Below, one piece after another: positions 36,052 to 45,320 of a stretch of 64,000 nt of DNA (the first letter of the stretch is position 1; each line of letters opens with the position of its first letter). Both the position numbers and the translations under genes were made by a program. The notes under the pieces are model-generated. The model worked only from the letters and a program-made list of their open reading frames with translations. It was not told the DNA's origin and searched no databases. Source of the stretch: Bacillota bacterium (GTDB taxonomy: Bacteria > Bacillota > Clostridia > Lachnospirales > Lachnospiraceae); assembly GCA_023414875.1 (NCBI GenBank), contig JAEZMV010000015.1:448285-512284 (forward strand), written 5' to 3'.

Positions 36052-37407
36052 TTACCTTTCTGACCAATCTGGTGCGTCGTAGATTGCTTTCGCTTGTCCA
36101 ACGCCTTCCGGGTAAACTGTTACATAGGAACCATTCTGAACCTGCATGACTACACCAGTTGCATCTACGTTCTGGTTGTATTCATTCATTGTAATGCTTT
36201 CCCACGGCATGAAAATCTTTGAACAATCAACATCTGGAGCTTTTAACGCTGCAGCTAATTTCTCTGAATCGGTGCTTCCTGCCTGATTGATACATGCTGC
36301 GATCATCAGAATGTCAGCGCAGTCCTTAGACATACCTTCATTGAATGCGATTCCATTTGAATAGGAAGGATATAACTCCTGCAAAGATTTAATACAATCT
36401 TTATCAAGATCTGGTGCCCATCCACCGGTACTATAAATGTATTCTGTATCATCACCTAAAGCTGTAAAGAAGTCACTTGTAACGAATCCACCTCTTTGTC
36501 CAATCAGCATCTTAGGGAACCAATTCAGATCCTTCATTGTTTTGACCAAAAGAATAACATCTGTAGCATATCCTGCTACCATTAAGACATCCGGGTTGCT
36601 TTCTTTTAATTTGATAACCTCAGAAGAAAGAGAGGTTGAGTTTGCAGCATATGTCATGTTTTCTACTACTTCATAACCGTACTCTTTTGCTTTATTAACT
36701 TCTACAGTCACGATATTAGCTCCGAACTCACTATCTTCTGATAAGAAAGCTACCGTCTTAATATCAGTACCTGCTTCTTTTGCCTGATCCATCAATTTGT
36801 AAGAATCATCAATATAGGTAGCATCTGTCAGATTGTAACGGAATAACCAGTCATAGTCCTCACTGCCATCCGTCAGTGTAACTGCTGAACCTGCTGTAAT
36901 CAATGGAATCTCATATTGCTCTGTAATAACTGAAATTGCCTTTGTCATACCACTTGTCAACTGTCCAGTCAATGCTACACATCCCTGCTCAGAAATCAAA
37001 CGTTTAGCTTCGGAAGTAGCAACTGTTGTATCGCCTTTTGTATCAGCTTCTACTAATTCAATCTTTGCTCCATTCAGATTTGGAAGACCTTCATCTGCTG
37101 CAAAAAGCATGTTTACATCTGCATGTTTTTCGTTGATAAGATCTACAATCATTTCTGCTGCCCATGTAACCTGCTGTCCATTCTCAGCTGATGTTCCAGT
37201 TAAGGGAGCAAGCCAGCCAATCTTGATTGTTTCACCTGATGCTGTTTTATCATCTGCTGAGGTTGTTGATGTTTTGTCTGTTGATGTTTTGTCTGTTGAT
37301 TCTGCGCCTTTGGATGCATCTGATGATGAAGTCGGGCTTTGGCATGCTGTCAATGAAAGTACCATACATGCAATTAATACTGTGCTTACGAATTTCTTTA
37401 GTCTCAT
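36052..37407 (-). CDS. Amino-acid-type substrate-binding lipoprotein
   Basis: 451 residues. Lipoprotein signal peptide with lipobox LTAC (Cys about 22), then a Ser/Thr/Asp/Lys-rich linker containing DKTSTDKTST, then a type I periplasmic-binding fold like LivJ/UrtA (IKIGWLAPLTGTSAENGQQ, ALTGQLTSGMTKAI, GYATDVILLVKTMKD). First gene of the Liv operon. Sequence resembles the LivJ/AmiC/UrtA class, whose ligands range from branched-chain amino acids to amides and urea, so the ligand is not fixed; context suggests a glutamate- or oxoproline-linked compound. Confidence 0.9.
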   Translation of the reverse strand: MRLKKFVSTVLIACMVLSLTACQSPTSSSDASKGAESTDKTSTDKTSTTSADDKTASGETIKIGWLAPLTGTSAENGQQVTWAAEMIVDLINEKHADVNMLFAADEGLPNLNGAKIELVEADTKGDTTVATSEAKRLISEQGCVALTGQLTSGMTKAISVITEQYEIPLITAGSAVTLTDGSEDYDWLFRYNLTDATYIDDSYKLMDQAKEAGTDIKTVAFLSEDSEFGANIVTVEVNKAKEYGYEVVENMTYAANSTSLSSEVIKLKESNPDVLMVAGYATDVILLVKTMKDLNWFPKMLIGQRGGFVTSDFFTALGDDTEYIYSTGGWAPDLDKDCIKSLQELYPSYSNGIAFNEGMSKDCADILMIAACINQAGSTDSEKLAAALKAPDVDCSKIFMPWESITMNEYNQNVDATGVVMQVQNGSYVTVYPEGVGQAKAIYDAPDWSER

Positions 37408-37714
37408 ATTTGTCCTCCTAGATTTCTCATCCCTCGATGAAAGTAATTTGATAACAATTCATACTTATTTTGTATATTGATATCATACCACATCGCAAGT
37501 TTGATTTCAACATATTTTTGTTTGTTTCGCTATTATTTTTAGTGATATTTTTAGTTTTCCCATATTATTTACTTATTTCAACATAATAATTGAGCAAAAT
37601 CAACACAAATATTTCTTTTTTATTCAAAATTTATTTAAACAAAGATTCTAGAATGTTAGACAGTGTTCGCTCAATCTTCCTCCCTTCACTCTTTTTGAAA
37701 GATCTTAAAGAACA

Positions 37715-37768
37715 GATAAAGCTACCATTACGAAAATGTCTCACCTTTTTCGTAATGGTAGCTTTATC
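37715..37768. repeat. Perfect 22-bp inverted repeat between liv operon and LysR gene
   Basis: Left arm GATAAAGCTACCATTACGAAAA and its exact complement, 10-base loop. No T-tract follows on either strand. The rest of the 504-base divergent intergenic region is AT-rich and holds both promoters; a short plus-strand frame at 37590-37844 overlaps it but has no gene-like features. Confidence 0.8.
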
Positions 37769-37911
37769 ATTGGTTATTACTATTTATCTAATACTTTCAT
37801 CTCTGAATTATATTACTACCCTTTTTTATATATTTATCGTATAATAAAGCAAACAAGAATAGAAATATCGATCTAAACAATACAAATATTATATCTAGGA
37901 GGATTCATAGC

Positions 37912-38850
37912 ATGAATTATGCAGAGATAGAAACTTTTCTTATGATTGTCCAGACAAAAAGTATTTCTAAGACAGCAGAAAATCTTTTTCTTTCGCAACC
38001 AACGGTCAGTCATCGACTAAAAACACTGGAAACCGAATTAAATATGAAGCTCGTTGTCCGGAATAAGGGATTCAAATCAATCGAATTAACCAGCAGCGGT
38101 GAAGACTTTATACCTATTGCAGACCGCTGGATTTCATTATGGAAAGAAACTCAAATGCTACAGCATGGAATTGAACGCCATTATCTTACCATCGGATCAA
38201 TTGACACCCTTAATTCTACATTACTCGCCAATTTCTATTCCCATATATGCCATGCTGAGATTCCTGTACACCTTAAGATTCGCACACACCAGTCCTATGA
38301 AGTATATGAATTATTGGAGAAACACGAAGTGGATGTTGGATTCGTCTTCCATAATCTTCATTTTAAGAATATTATTTCTGAGCCGCTTCTGGAAGAGGAA
38401 CTATATATTGTCCAGCCCAAAAATACTCCCTTGCTGAAACGACGTATTCATACGGATGAACTAGACCCAGTAAAAGAACTTTTTTTCAACTGGGATACCA
38501 ACTATCAGATTTGGCACGACCAATGGATCAGCAGATTAAATCGTCCAATCATTCAGGTAGATACGTTTCATTTAATTCGTCATTTTCTTGAGTCAGGAAA
38601 TATGTGGATGATTGCTCCTGCCTCTATTATTCGTGAACTGGAAAAGACTACTCATTACTACATTAGCGAAATTGCAAATAGTCCTCGCCCTCCAAAGCGA
38701 GTTACTTATCAGATTCGCCACCGCATGCCTCATGCATCTGCAAGCAAGGCAATTGACATTTTTTATCAGTCTTTGAAGAAGTATCTGGAACAGACCTCTT
38801 GGGGATCTCTGGATCTGAATTACGACGAAACTGGCAATATCATCTTATAA
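37912..38850 (+). CDS. LysR-family regulator
   Basis: 312 residues. LysR HTH at the N-terminus (ISKTAENLFLSQPTVSHRLKTLE) and an LTTR effector domain with an unusually aromatic and acidic C-terminal tail (TSWGSLDLNYDETGNIIL). Divergent from the Liv operon; LysR proteins commonly regulate the divergent neighbour, so this is the most likely regulator of the transporter. AGGAGG lies upstream of the ATG. Confidence 0.9.
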   Translation: MNYAEIETFLMIVQTKSISKTAENLFLSQPTVSHRLKTLETELNMKLVVRNKGFKSIELTSSGEDFIPIADRWISLWKETQMLQHGIERHYLTIGSIDTLNSTLLANFYSHICHAEIPVHLKIRTHQSYEVYELLEKHEVDVGFVFHNLHFKNIISEPLLEEELYIVQPKNTPLLKRRIHTDELDPVKELFFNWDTNYQIWHDQWISRLNRPIIQVDTFHLIRHFLESGNMWMIAPASIIRELEKTTHYYISEIANSPRPPKRVTYQIRHRMPHASASKAIDIFYQSLKKYLEQTSWGSLDLNYDETGNIIL

Positions 38851-38871
38851 TATCTAGGATATAGTTCGAAT

Positions 38872-38912
38872 AAAAGAAATACCTGCTCAGCTGTATCCTT
38901 CATATTTCTTTT
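38872..38912 (+). terminator. Possible terminator of the LysR gene
   Basis: AAAGAAATA/TATTTCTTT with a 21-base loop, followed by TTTCTTGCTC. Weak because the stem is AT-only. Confidence 0.4.
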
Positions 38913-39009
38913 TCTTGCTCTTTATTCATTGCATCAGCAAGCGTTCCTACCGAACGAAGAATTGGAAAAATTGTCACGCTGCCTGCAAATGCCATGACAT
39001 GTATATGTT

Positions 39010-39903
39010 TTAATCAATCTTTGTAATATTCTGTGCGGTATCTATTAATTTTTGAACAGCTGGTAACGGCCATTTTATTTTCTGTGAAATAGCCTGTGCA
39101 TATATTTCCCATTTTAGTCCCTTCCAGTTGAGACAAACCAATTCTTTTTTGTCAAGTTCTTCACTAATTACACTTCTTGGTAAAATCGCAATTCCTGTTC
39201 CAGTTTTTACACACTCTTTAATTAAATTTCCACTATCTAATTCCAATCTTTTTTGAATTGTCACATGGTTTTCCTCCAGCATTTTATTGAATGCTTTTGA
39301 ATAGTAGCTGTCTTTCTGTGCTAAAACAAATGTCTGTAATTTAAAATCAGCAGGATTAATTTCTGACTTTCTTGCCAGCTTATGATGCGGCGATACTACA
39401 AAAACCAGCTCTTGTTTAAATAAAACAGTAGTTTCAAAATAACTAGAGCAAATTGGCTCCATATCATAAAAGAACGCAACATCTGCCTGATCACTTTTTA
39501 ATTTTTCTGGCATTGAATCACAATTTGTAATACTCACTGACAAATGCACATCAGGATACTGTGAAGTAAACTTTGTGAATACCTTGCTTAGCGAATGTAA
39601 TGCCAAGGATTCCACTGAGAGTACCCGTAAATTTCCTCGAATCTGATTAGAAGAAGCCATAGCCTGACAGGATGTTTTATATTGTTGCATTAACTGTCTT
39701 GCATGAGGAAGAAAGAGTTCTCCAGCTTTCGTTATAATTGTATGTTTTCCCCTGCTTTCTACTAATTTCACTCCCAATTCCTGCCCAAGTGCGCCAATGT
39801 GCTCTGCCAGTGTAGATGGGGCATAGTTTAATTTCATTGATGTCTTCAAATAAGTCTTTTCTTCGGCAAATGTAATAAATGTAATCAAATGCTTCGTATC
39901 CAT
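39010..39903 (-). CDS. LysR-family regulator near PxpABC
   Basis: 297 residues; HTH in LKTSMKLNYAPSTLAEHIGALG with a typical C-terminal LTTR effector domain (VSITNCDSMPEKLKSDQADVAFF). It lies directly downstream of the aminotransferase-PxpABC operon in the same orientation, after a 178-base gap containing a dyad. Candidate regulator of that operon and of the shared gltA/gdhA element. Confidence 0.9.
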   Translation of the reverse strand: MDTKHLITFITFAEEKTYLKTSMKLNYAPSTLAEHIGALGQELGVKLVESRGKHTIITKAGELFLPHARQLMQQYKTSCQAMASSNQIRGNLRVLSVESLALHSLSKVFTKFTSQYPDVHLSVSITNCDSMPEKLKSDQADVAFFYDMEPICSSYFETTVLFKQELVFVVSPHHKLARKSEINPADFKLQTFVLAQKDSYYSKAFNKMLEENHVTIQKRLELDSGNLIKECVKTGTGIAILPRSVISEELDKKELVCLNWKGLKWEIYAQAISQKIKWPLPAVQKLIDTAQNITKID

Positions 39904-39944
39904 AATTACTCCTCATATTTATCTATGTTTTGACTATTCCATCA

Positions 39945-39965
39945 TAGACTACAACGAATAGTCTA
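39945..39965. promoter_or_regulatory. LysR-type dyad
   Basis: TAGACTA-N7-TAGTCTA, perfect 7-bp arms, 42 bases upstream of the LysR start; typical LTTR recognition site with autoregulation. Confidence 0.6.
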
Positions 39966-39985
39966 CTATTCTGGTAAAATGAACA

Positions 39986-40021
39986 AAGGAGAAACCCGAA
40001 TCTATACTTAGGCTCCTCCTT
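39986..40021 (-). terminator. Possible terminator after the aminotransferase gene
   Basis: AAGGAG/CTCCTT stem with interior CC/GG pairs, followed on the minus strand by TTTGTTCATTTT. Moderate stem. Confidence 0.4.
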
Positions 40022-40081
40022 CGGTAGTTATGATTATTGTTTTATTTAAACATCACTTGTTATTAACTGCCTATTAACAAT

Positions 40082-41263
40082 TTATTTTCCTTCCCTCAGC
40101 TTATCAACAGCCACCTTAATCTTATCGCAGGCTTCTATCAAATTTTCATAACTGTTTGCATAAGAAAGTCTAACATATCCCTCTCCACTTTCACCAAAAG
40201 CAGTACCCGGCACCATAGCGACTCCTGCCTGATCCAGTAGATATTCAGCGACTTCCATTGAACTCATCCCTAACTCTTTGATATTGACAAATATATAGAA
40301 TGCTCCCTTTGGAGTTCTACAGCTCAGACCGTCAATCTTATTAATCGCATCTACAACATAATCTCTTCTTCTCTGATATTCTACAACCATTTTATCTACA
40401 TCTGGCTGCGCCTTTTCTAATGCTGTAATACCTGCTTCCTGAACAAAAGAGGATGCACATGTATTAATATACTGATGCACACGAACTGCTCCCTGGATAA
40501 TCTCCTTTGGCGCAGCCATGAAACCAAGTCTCCATCCTGTCATGGAATATGCTTTCGAAAAACCATTTAATGTAATTGTTCTTTCCTTCATACCTGGAAG
40601 TGATGCAATACTAACATGCTTCTCATTGTCATAAATCAGTTTTTCATAAATCTCATCTGATACAACTATCAAATTTTTATCAATTACAATCTCGGACAAT
40701 TTGCTCAAGGTATCACGATTCAGAACTCCACCAGTTGGATTATTTGGTGTGTTAATTACAATCATTTTCGTCTTATCCGTAATCAAGCTTTTAATTTCTT
40801 CCATATCAAGCTGAAAATCATTTTCTTCTTTTAAATGGTAAGCGACTGGTTTTGCGCCAAAGAAATTCGGAACATGAATATAATTCAGCCAAACTGGATC
40901 AGGAACCAATAATTCATCACCTGGCTCTAAAAATCCACCAATAGCTGCATATGTACCTTCTCCCACACCAATTGTAACTAATATCTCTGATGGATCATAT
41001 TCTACATTGTTTTCTTTCTTTAATTTTTCTGCAATGGCTGTACGAAGTTCAGGTGTTCCATAATTTGATGTATAGAATACGTTTCCCTTTTCGATGCTCT
41101 TATAGCAGGCATCTTTAATTACCTGAGGGGTGTCAAAATCAGGTCTGCCAATCTCTAAATGAATAATTCTTTTTCCCTCTGCCTGCATTTTCGTTGCTAA
41201 TTCCATAACAACTCTGATTCCTGAAAATGGAAGATTTTCCATTCTTTCCGCTGTCTTGATCAT
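40082..41263 (-). CDS. PLP-dependent class I/II aminotransferase
   Basis: 393 residues, AspC/AspB-like. NTPNNPTGG, DEIYEKLIY, the PLP lysine in NGFSKAYSMTGWRLG and a C-terminal YVRLSYA arginine. Last gene of the pxp operon, 26 bases after pxpA. In this position it probably moves the amino group between glutamate (from 5-oxoproline) and another keto acid; aspartate, alanine or aromatic specificity is open. Confidence 0.9.
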   Translation of the reverse strand: MIKTAERMENLPFSGIRVVMELATKMQAEGKRIIHLEIGRPDFDTPQVIKDACYKSIEKGNVFYTSNYGTPELRTAIAEKLKKENNVEYDPSEILVTIGVGEGTYAAIGGFLEPGDELLVPDPVWLNYIHVPNFFGAKPVAYHLKEENDFQLDMEEIKSLITDKTKMIVINTPNNPTGGVLNRDTLSKLSEIVIDKNLIVVSDEIYEKLIYDNEKHVSIASLPGMKERTITLNGFSKAYSMTGWRLGFMAAPKEIIQGAVRVHQYINTCASSFVQEAGITALEKAQPDVDKMVVEYQRRRDYVVDAINKIDGLSCRTPKGAFYIFVNIKELGMSSMEVAEYLLDQAGVAMVPGTAFGESGEGYVRLSYANSYENLIEACDKIKVAVDKLREGK

Positions 41264-41289
41264 TTTATCTTCTCCTTTATATTTTGTTA

Positions 41290-42045
41290 TTACATACTTT
41301 GAATTAAAATACCTTCATGTTCAAACCTTTCCCTTATTCGTTTCACAAAAGCCAATGCCTTTGGTCCGTCACCATGGACACATAAAGTATCACCTTTAAT
41401 ATCTAATTCCTTACCATTGATTGATATCACCTTTCCTTCTTTGATCATTCGAACACATCGCTCAATGGCAATATCCTCGTCTGTAATCATTGAGCCTTCT
41501 ATTTTTCTTGGAACCAATGACAAATCATCCATATAGGCGCGGTCTGCAAATATTTCTGCTGCAGTCTTCAATCCCATTTTTTCTGCCTCTTCACCAAGAA
41601 CTGCTCCAGCACAATAATATATAATCAGATTTGGATCAATTTCATACACTGCTTCACAAATTGCTTTTGACACCTCTCTATCGTACTGACATAAATTGCC
41701 AAGTGCTCCATGCGGGGCAACATGGTGAAGCTTCATTCCAGCGCTTAGCGTGAATGCCATCAATGCTCCTATTTGATACTTCATATAGTTTTTAATTTCC
41801 TCCGAAGAAAGCTTCATTGGCCTTCTTCCAAACCCCATCAAATCTGGATAGCCTGGATGTGCACCTACAACAACATTCTTATCTTTTGCCATTTTTACAA
41901 CCTTTGCCATGACCATTGGATCTCCTGCATGCCATCCGCAGGCGACATTAGCTGCTGTTACATATTTGATGATTTCTTCGTCTCCTCCAAGGGTATATGC
42001 ACCAAAGCTCTCACCCATATCACTATTTAAATCAACTGTAAACAT
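41290..42045 (-). CDS. pxpA: 5-oxoprolinase subunit A (LamB/YcsF)
   Basis: 251 residues. DLNSDMGESFG at the N-terminus, ANVACGWHAGDP, and GAHPGYPDLMGFGRR are LamB/YcsF signatures. PxpA with PxpB/PxpC hydrolyses 5-oxoproline (pyroglutamate) to glutamate using ATP. Three bases after pxpC. Confidence 0.95.
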   Translation of the reverse strand: MFTVDLNSDMGESFGAYTLGGDEEIIKYVTAANVACGWHAGDPMVMAKVVKMAKDKNVVVGAHPGYPDLMGFGRRPMKLSSEEIKNYMKYQIGALMAFTLSAGMKLHHVAPHGALGNLCQYDREVSKAICEAVYEIDPNLIIYYCAGAVLGEEAEKMGLKTAAEIFADRAYMDDLSLVPRKIEGSMITDEDIAIERCVRMIKEGKVISINGKELDIKGDTLCVHGDGPKALAFVKRIRERFEHEGILIQSM

Positions 42046-42048
42046 ATT

Positions 42049-42996
42049 TTATCCTCTCAATCTGTTCTCAATTTCAGCTAGTTCCTTTAATTCTCTTTCA
42101 TAAAGATCCTGTGCCAACTCTAGACTTACCTGCACAAAACAGATTTTGAATCCCGGTTGCGCCTGCGCAATTTTCGGCAAATCAACAGAAATAACTGTTC
42201 CTATTTTGGGATATCCTCCTGTTGTTTGTCGCTCTACAAGCATAATAATCGGTTTCCCGTTTGCCGGTACCTGAATTGCGCCACAGGCTATACCATCTGA
42301 AATAATATTACCATCTCCAAGCTGAGTCAAAGGTTCGCACTCCAATCGACATCCCATTCGATCGAATTCACTTGTAATAACAGCACTATTCCAAAAGAAT
42401 TGATGTATACCGTCCCGATCAAAATAATCATCCTGTGGTCCTAATACAACTCTTACACTGATTTCATTTGTTGGATAGATAGGTTGTCTCATCTTACGAA
42501 GCTGCATATTAGGTAATGTATCCTTAGCACATGAAAACATAATGACATCACCTTTTTCCAATTTTCTTCCTTCTACGCCACCCATTTTGTTTCTGACTAG
42601 TGTGGTCTTACTACCCATAACTACTGGTACATCTAATCCACCAGCAAACGCAATATAGCCACGGCAACCGTTACATGGTCCCGCAAAAGACAAAACAGAA
42701 CCTGCTTCCACTTTAACTGCTTCATACATGGGAAAAGGTTGTCCATTTAACTGTGGTTGTAAATTTCCACCGGTAATCGCAATAATATTGGATGCCTGAA
42801 ATTGAATTGTTGGCCCTAAATATGTGATCTCCAATGCACTTTCACACATATCATTGTCCACAAGAATATTGGCAATATGAAATGCATGTGAATCCATAGG
42901 CCCTGCCGGTGATACACCCGACTGCTGATAGCCAAATCTACCTTCATCTTGAACTGTAGTCAACATTCCACCTTCTACGATATAAATACTCATCAT
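42049..42996 (-). CDS. pxpC: 5-oxoprolinase subunit C
   Basis: 315 residues, KipA/AHS2 fold: TTVQDEGRFGYQQSGVSPAG..D at the N-terminus, then NVILGPQDD-like VRVVLGPQDDYF and CDRMGCRL-like DRMGCRLE. Four-base overlap with pxpB (ATGA). Confidence 0.93.
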   Translation of the reverse strand: MMSIYIVEGGMLTTVQDEGRFGYQQSGVSPAGPMDSHAFHIANILVDNDMCESALEITYLGPTIQFQASNIIAITGGNLQPQLNGQPFPMYEAVKVEAGSVLSFAGPCNGCRGYIAFAGGLDVPVVMGSKTTLVRNKMGGVEGRKLEKGDVIMFSCAKDTLPNMQLRKMRQPIYPTNEISVRVVLGPQDDYFDRDGIHQFFWNSAVITSEFDRMGCRLECEPLTQLGDGNIISDGIACGAIQVPANGKPIIMLVERQTTGGYPKIGTVISVDLPKIAQAQPGFKICFVQVSLELAQDLYERELKELAEIENRLRG

Positions 42997-43721
42997 CTAT
43001 TTATCCTTTCATATCGTTTGCACTCATATTTTCCTGCAAGTGCCTTCTTTTGGATTTTCCGATATTCATTTATATTGATTGGTACATATTTCACCCAATC
43101 TCCTGCCTGTACAAGAAATGGATTTTTGCGATTATAATTGCAGACATCTATTGGGATAGCACCGATAATATTCCATCCACACGGCTGAGGAAACGGAATC
43201 AAATTTGACTGATTTCCCGCTACAACAACACAATTACCTGGGATGCTTACTCTTGGACTTTCTCGCCTCTTAAAATGAAACGGGTTCTCAAACCTTGCTG
43301 TATAAGCGTGTCCCGGTGCAAATCCCAACATATATACATAATACTCACTCTGAGAATGAATTTTTATAAATTCCTGAACACTGATATTTTCCAATCTGGC
43401 GCAATCTTCCAAATCAATCCCAACTTCACCACCATATAATACCGGAATCTCAACAATGTAATCTTTTACATCTTTCTTATCTTCAATTGCTGTAAATCTT
43501 GGTTTTATCTGTTCTACCAGCGCCTGAAATCTAATAATTTCTGGTCTGTAATGTACCATCAATGAACAATAGGTTGGCACCATTTCTTTAATTCCCATAA
43601 TTGGTGATTCCATCAAGTTTTCGAAAAGAGCTCTAACCTTACTGTTTATCTCATGACTAATCTCTTCACCAAACTGGATAGATAATGCACACTCACCTGC
43701 TATTAAAAATCGGACACTCAT
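42993..43721 (-). CDS. pxpB: 5-oxoprolinase subunit B
   Basis: 242 residues, KipI/AHS1 fold: CALSIQFGEEI near the start, then LGFAPGHAYTARF (usually GFxPGFAYL; the aromatic is replaced by His), PRVSIPGNCVVVAGNQ and PQPCGWNIIG. Start at MSVRFL, 8 bases after GGAGG; an earlier in-frame ATG overlaps this site. First gene of the operon. Confidence 0.93.
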   Translation of the reverse strand: MSVRFLIAGECALSIQFGEEISHEINSKVRALFENLMESPIMGIKEMVPTYCSLMVHYRPEIIRFQALVEQIKPRFTAIEDKKDVKDYIVEIPVLYGGEVGIDLEDCARLENISVQEFIKIHSQSEYYVYMLGFAPGHAYTARFENPFHFKRRESPRVSIPGNCVVVAGNQSNLIPFPQPCGWNIIGAIPIDVCNYNRKNPFLVQAGDWVKYVPININEYRKIQKKALAGKYECKRYERINR

Positions 43722-43966
43722 TATGCTTACCTCCATTTACTTTAGACGTATTATAGCATGTTACTTTTATCAAAGATAATAAATAATTTTTGTTTAATAT
43801 ATTAATCATTTCTATATATGATTGTACATGAGATTACTGCTGTGTGCTTTATGCAGTAGCTCATCCTAACGATAGAAAGCACGCTTCGCGAACTTTCTAT
43901 TGTCATGAATTACAAAAAAGAGCTGCGCACTAATCACTTAGTGCTACAACTCCCTACTTCGCAATC

Positions 43967-44216
43967 TTCACACTAACGAAGCATAGCCACTTTTACCGCA
44001 AATGCTTCATAGAAAACCCGTAAATATAATAATGAATTTCCACTGGAATTCATTATTATATTTACTAAGAATTCAACTTTGTTGAATTCTTTTCACACTA
44101 ACGAAGCATGGCTGCTTTCGCCGTAAATGCTTCATAGAAAACCCGTAAATATAATAATGAATTTCCACTGGAATTCATTATTATATTTACTAAGAATTCA
44201 ACTTTGTTGAATTCTT
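43967..44216. repeat. Two tandem 125-bp hairpin-rich repeats
   Basis: Units 43967-44091 and 44092-44216 begin TTCACACTAACGAAGCAT. Each contains GAAGCAT/ATGCTTC, a 19-bp stem starting GTAAATATAATAATG, and AAGAATTCAAC/GTTGAATTCTT; a further partial copy (TTCACACTA) follows. Differences between units are confined to about 5 bases. The preceding 200 bases (43760-43966) hold another hairpin (GATAGAAAG..CTTTCTAT) and no gene. Non-coding; perhaps a mobile or recombination hotspot element, or a terminator array between two convergent-like blocks. Confidence 0.85.
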
Positions 44217-44257
44217 TTCACACTACATGTTAATATAGTTTCGATTTTTATTCTGTT

Positions 44258-45250
44258 CTATTTATCAATTGCCTCTGCCATTTCGCGCATCATTGCAACA
44301 TCCGCAGCATCCAATTCAATTTCTGCAGATTTTACATTTTCTTCAATTTCTTGTACAGTTGAAGATCCACTTAACAGATTCAGGAAATCTCCCTGTGCAA
44401 GGATCCAGCCAAGCGCTAAGTTTGCAATCGTACAATTATATTTTACACAAAGTGGTTTCCACAGTTCCATCATGTCCATAGCAGCCTGCATATTTTCAGG
44501 CTGGAACCATTTCTTTGGAATCCGGGCACCAACCGGCTGATAATCTCTCGGTAATGTACCTGATAAAAGTCCCATTTCCAATGGAGAGTATGCCTGAATG
44601 GTTACACCATTTTCACGGCAGCATGGAATAATCTCTTCTTCAATGCCACGATCTAAGATGGAGTATTTTGCCTGAATAATATCAAGCTGTCCCCATTTCA
44701 GATATTCTTCAATGTGATGGATGTCAACATTTGCAGCACCAACTGCCTTAATTTTACCCTGGGCTTTTAGATCATTTAATACGTCCATTGTCTTTTGAAT
44801 TGGTACAAAATATTCTGTTCCTTCGATTGCCTGCCAATGTGTCATATAGACATCCACATAATCTGTTCCAAGACGTTCCAAAGATTCTTTGATCTCTTTC
44901 TTTACAGATGCACTGTTCAGGTTCTTGTACAACTGAATTCCATTTACTTTATTGAAAATGTCACCCTTCATCTCCTGATCCCAGGTCACACCACATTTTG
45001 TAATGATTACAACATCTTTTCGATTCATTTCACATAAAGCTTTACCCAGAATCTTCTCACTATTTCCAAAATTATATCCTGGTGCAGTATCAATTAAATT
45101 CACACCAAGTTTTGGAGCTTCCTTGATGGTATCTATTACTACCTGAAGCTCATGATCTCCACCCCATGCAGAACCACCTCCAATTGACCAGGTTCCAAGA
45201 CCGATTCTTGAAATATCAATTCCTGTTTTACCAAGTTTCATCATTTTCAT
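44258..45250 (-). CDS. Aldo/keto reductase
   Basis: 330 residues. Catalytic residues visible: Asp/Tyr in LIDTAPGYNFGNSE, Lys in IITKCGV, His in YMTHWQ. The start at MKMMKLG is 10 bases after AAAGGA; the longer frame overlaps the upstream intergenic sequence. Last gene of the sugar cluster; would reduce an aldehyde from aldolase cleavage or interconvert a keto sugar. Confidence 0.88.
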   Translation of the reverse strand: MKMMKLGKTGIDISRIGLGTWSIGGGSAWGGDHELQVVIDTIKEAPKLGVNLIDTAPGYNFGNSEKILGKALCEMNRKDVVIITKCGVTWDQEMKGDIFNKVNGIQLYKNLNSASVKKEIKESLERLGTDYVDVYMTHWQAIEGTEYFVPIQKTMDVLNDLKAQGKIKAVGAANVDIHHIEEYLKWGQLDIIQAKYSILDRGIEEEIIPCCRENGVTIQAYSPLEMGLLSGTLPRDYQPVGARIPKKWFQPENMQAAMDMMELWKPLCVKYNCTIANLALGWILAQGDFLNLLSGSSTVQEIEENVKSAEIELDAADVAMMREMAEAIDK

Positions 45251-45320
45251 ATGATATTTTTCCTTTCCCATCAACGTTCGTTGCTGAACATATCCATATT
45301 GACTACAAGCTACATTCAAT

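Noticed and set aside
37590..37844. Short plus-strand frame of 84 codons
   Set aside because: Overlaps the perfect inverted repeat; AT-driven hydrophobic composition and no ribosome binding site.
43967..44216. Tandem repeat as CRISPR array
   Set aside because: Units are 125 bp and nearly identical end to end with no unique spacers; no cas genes nearby.
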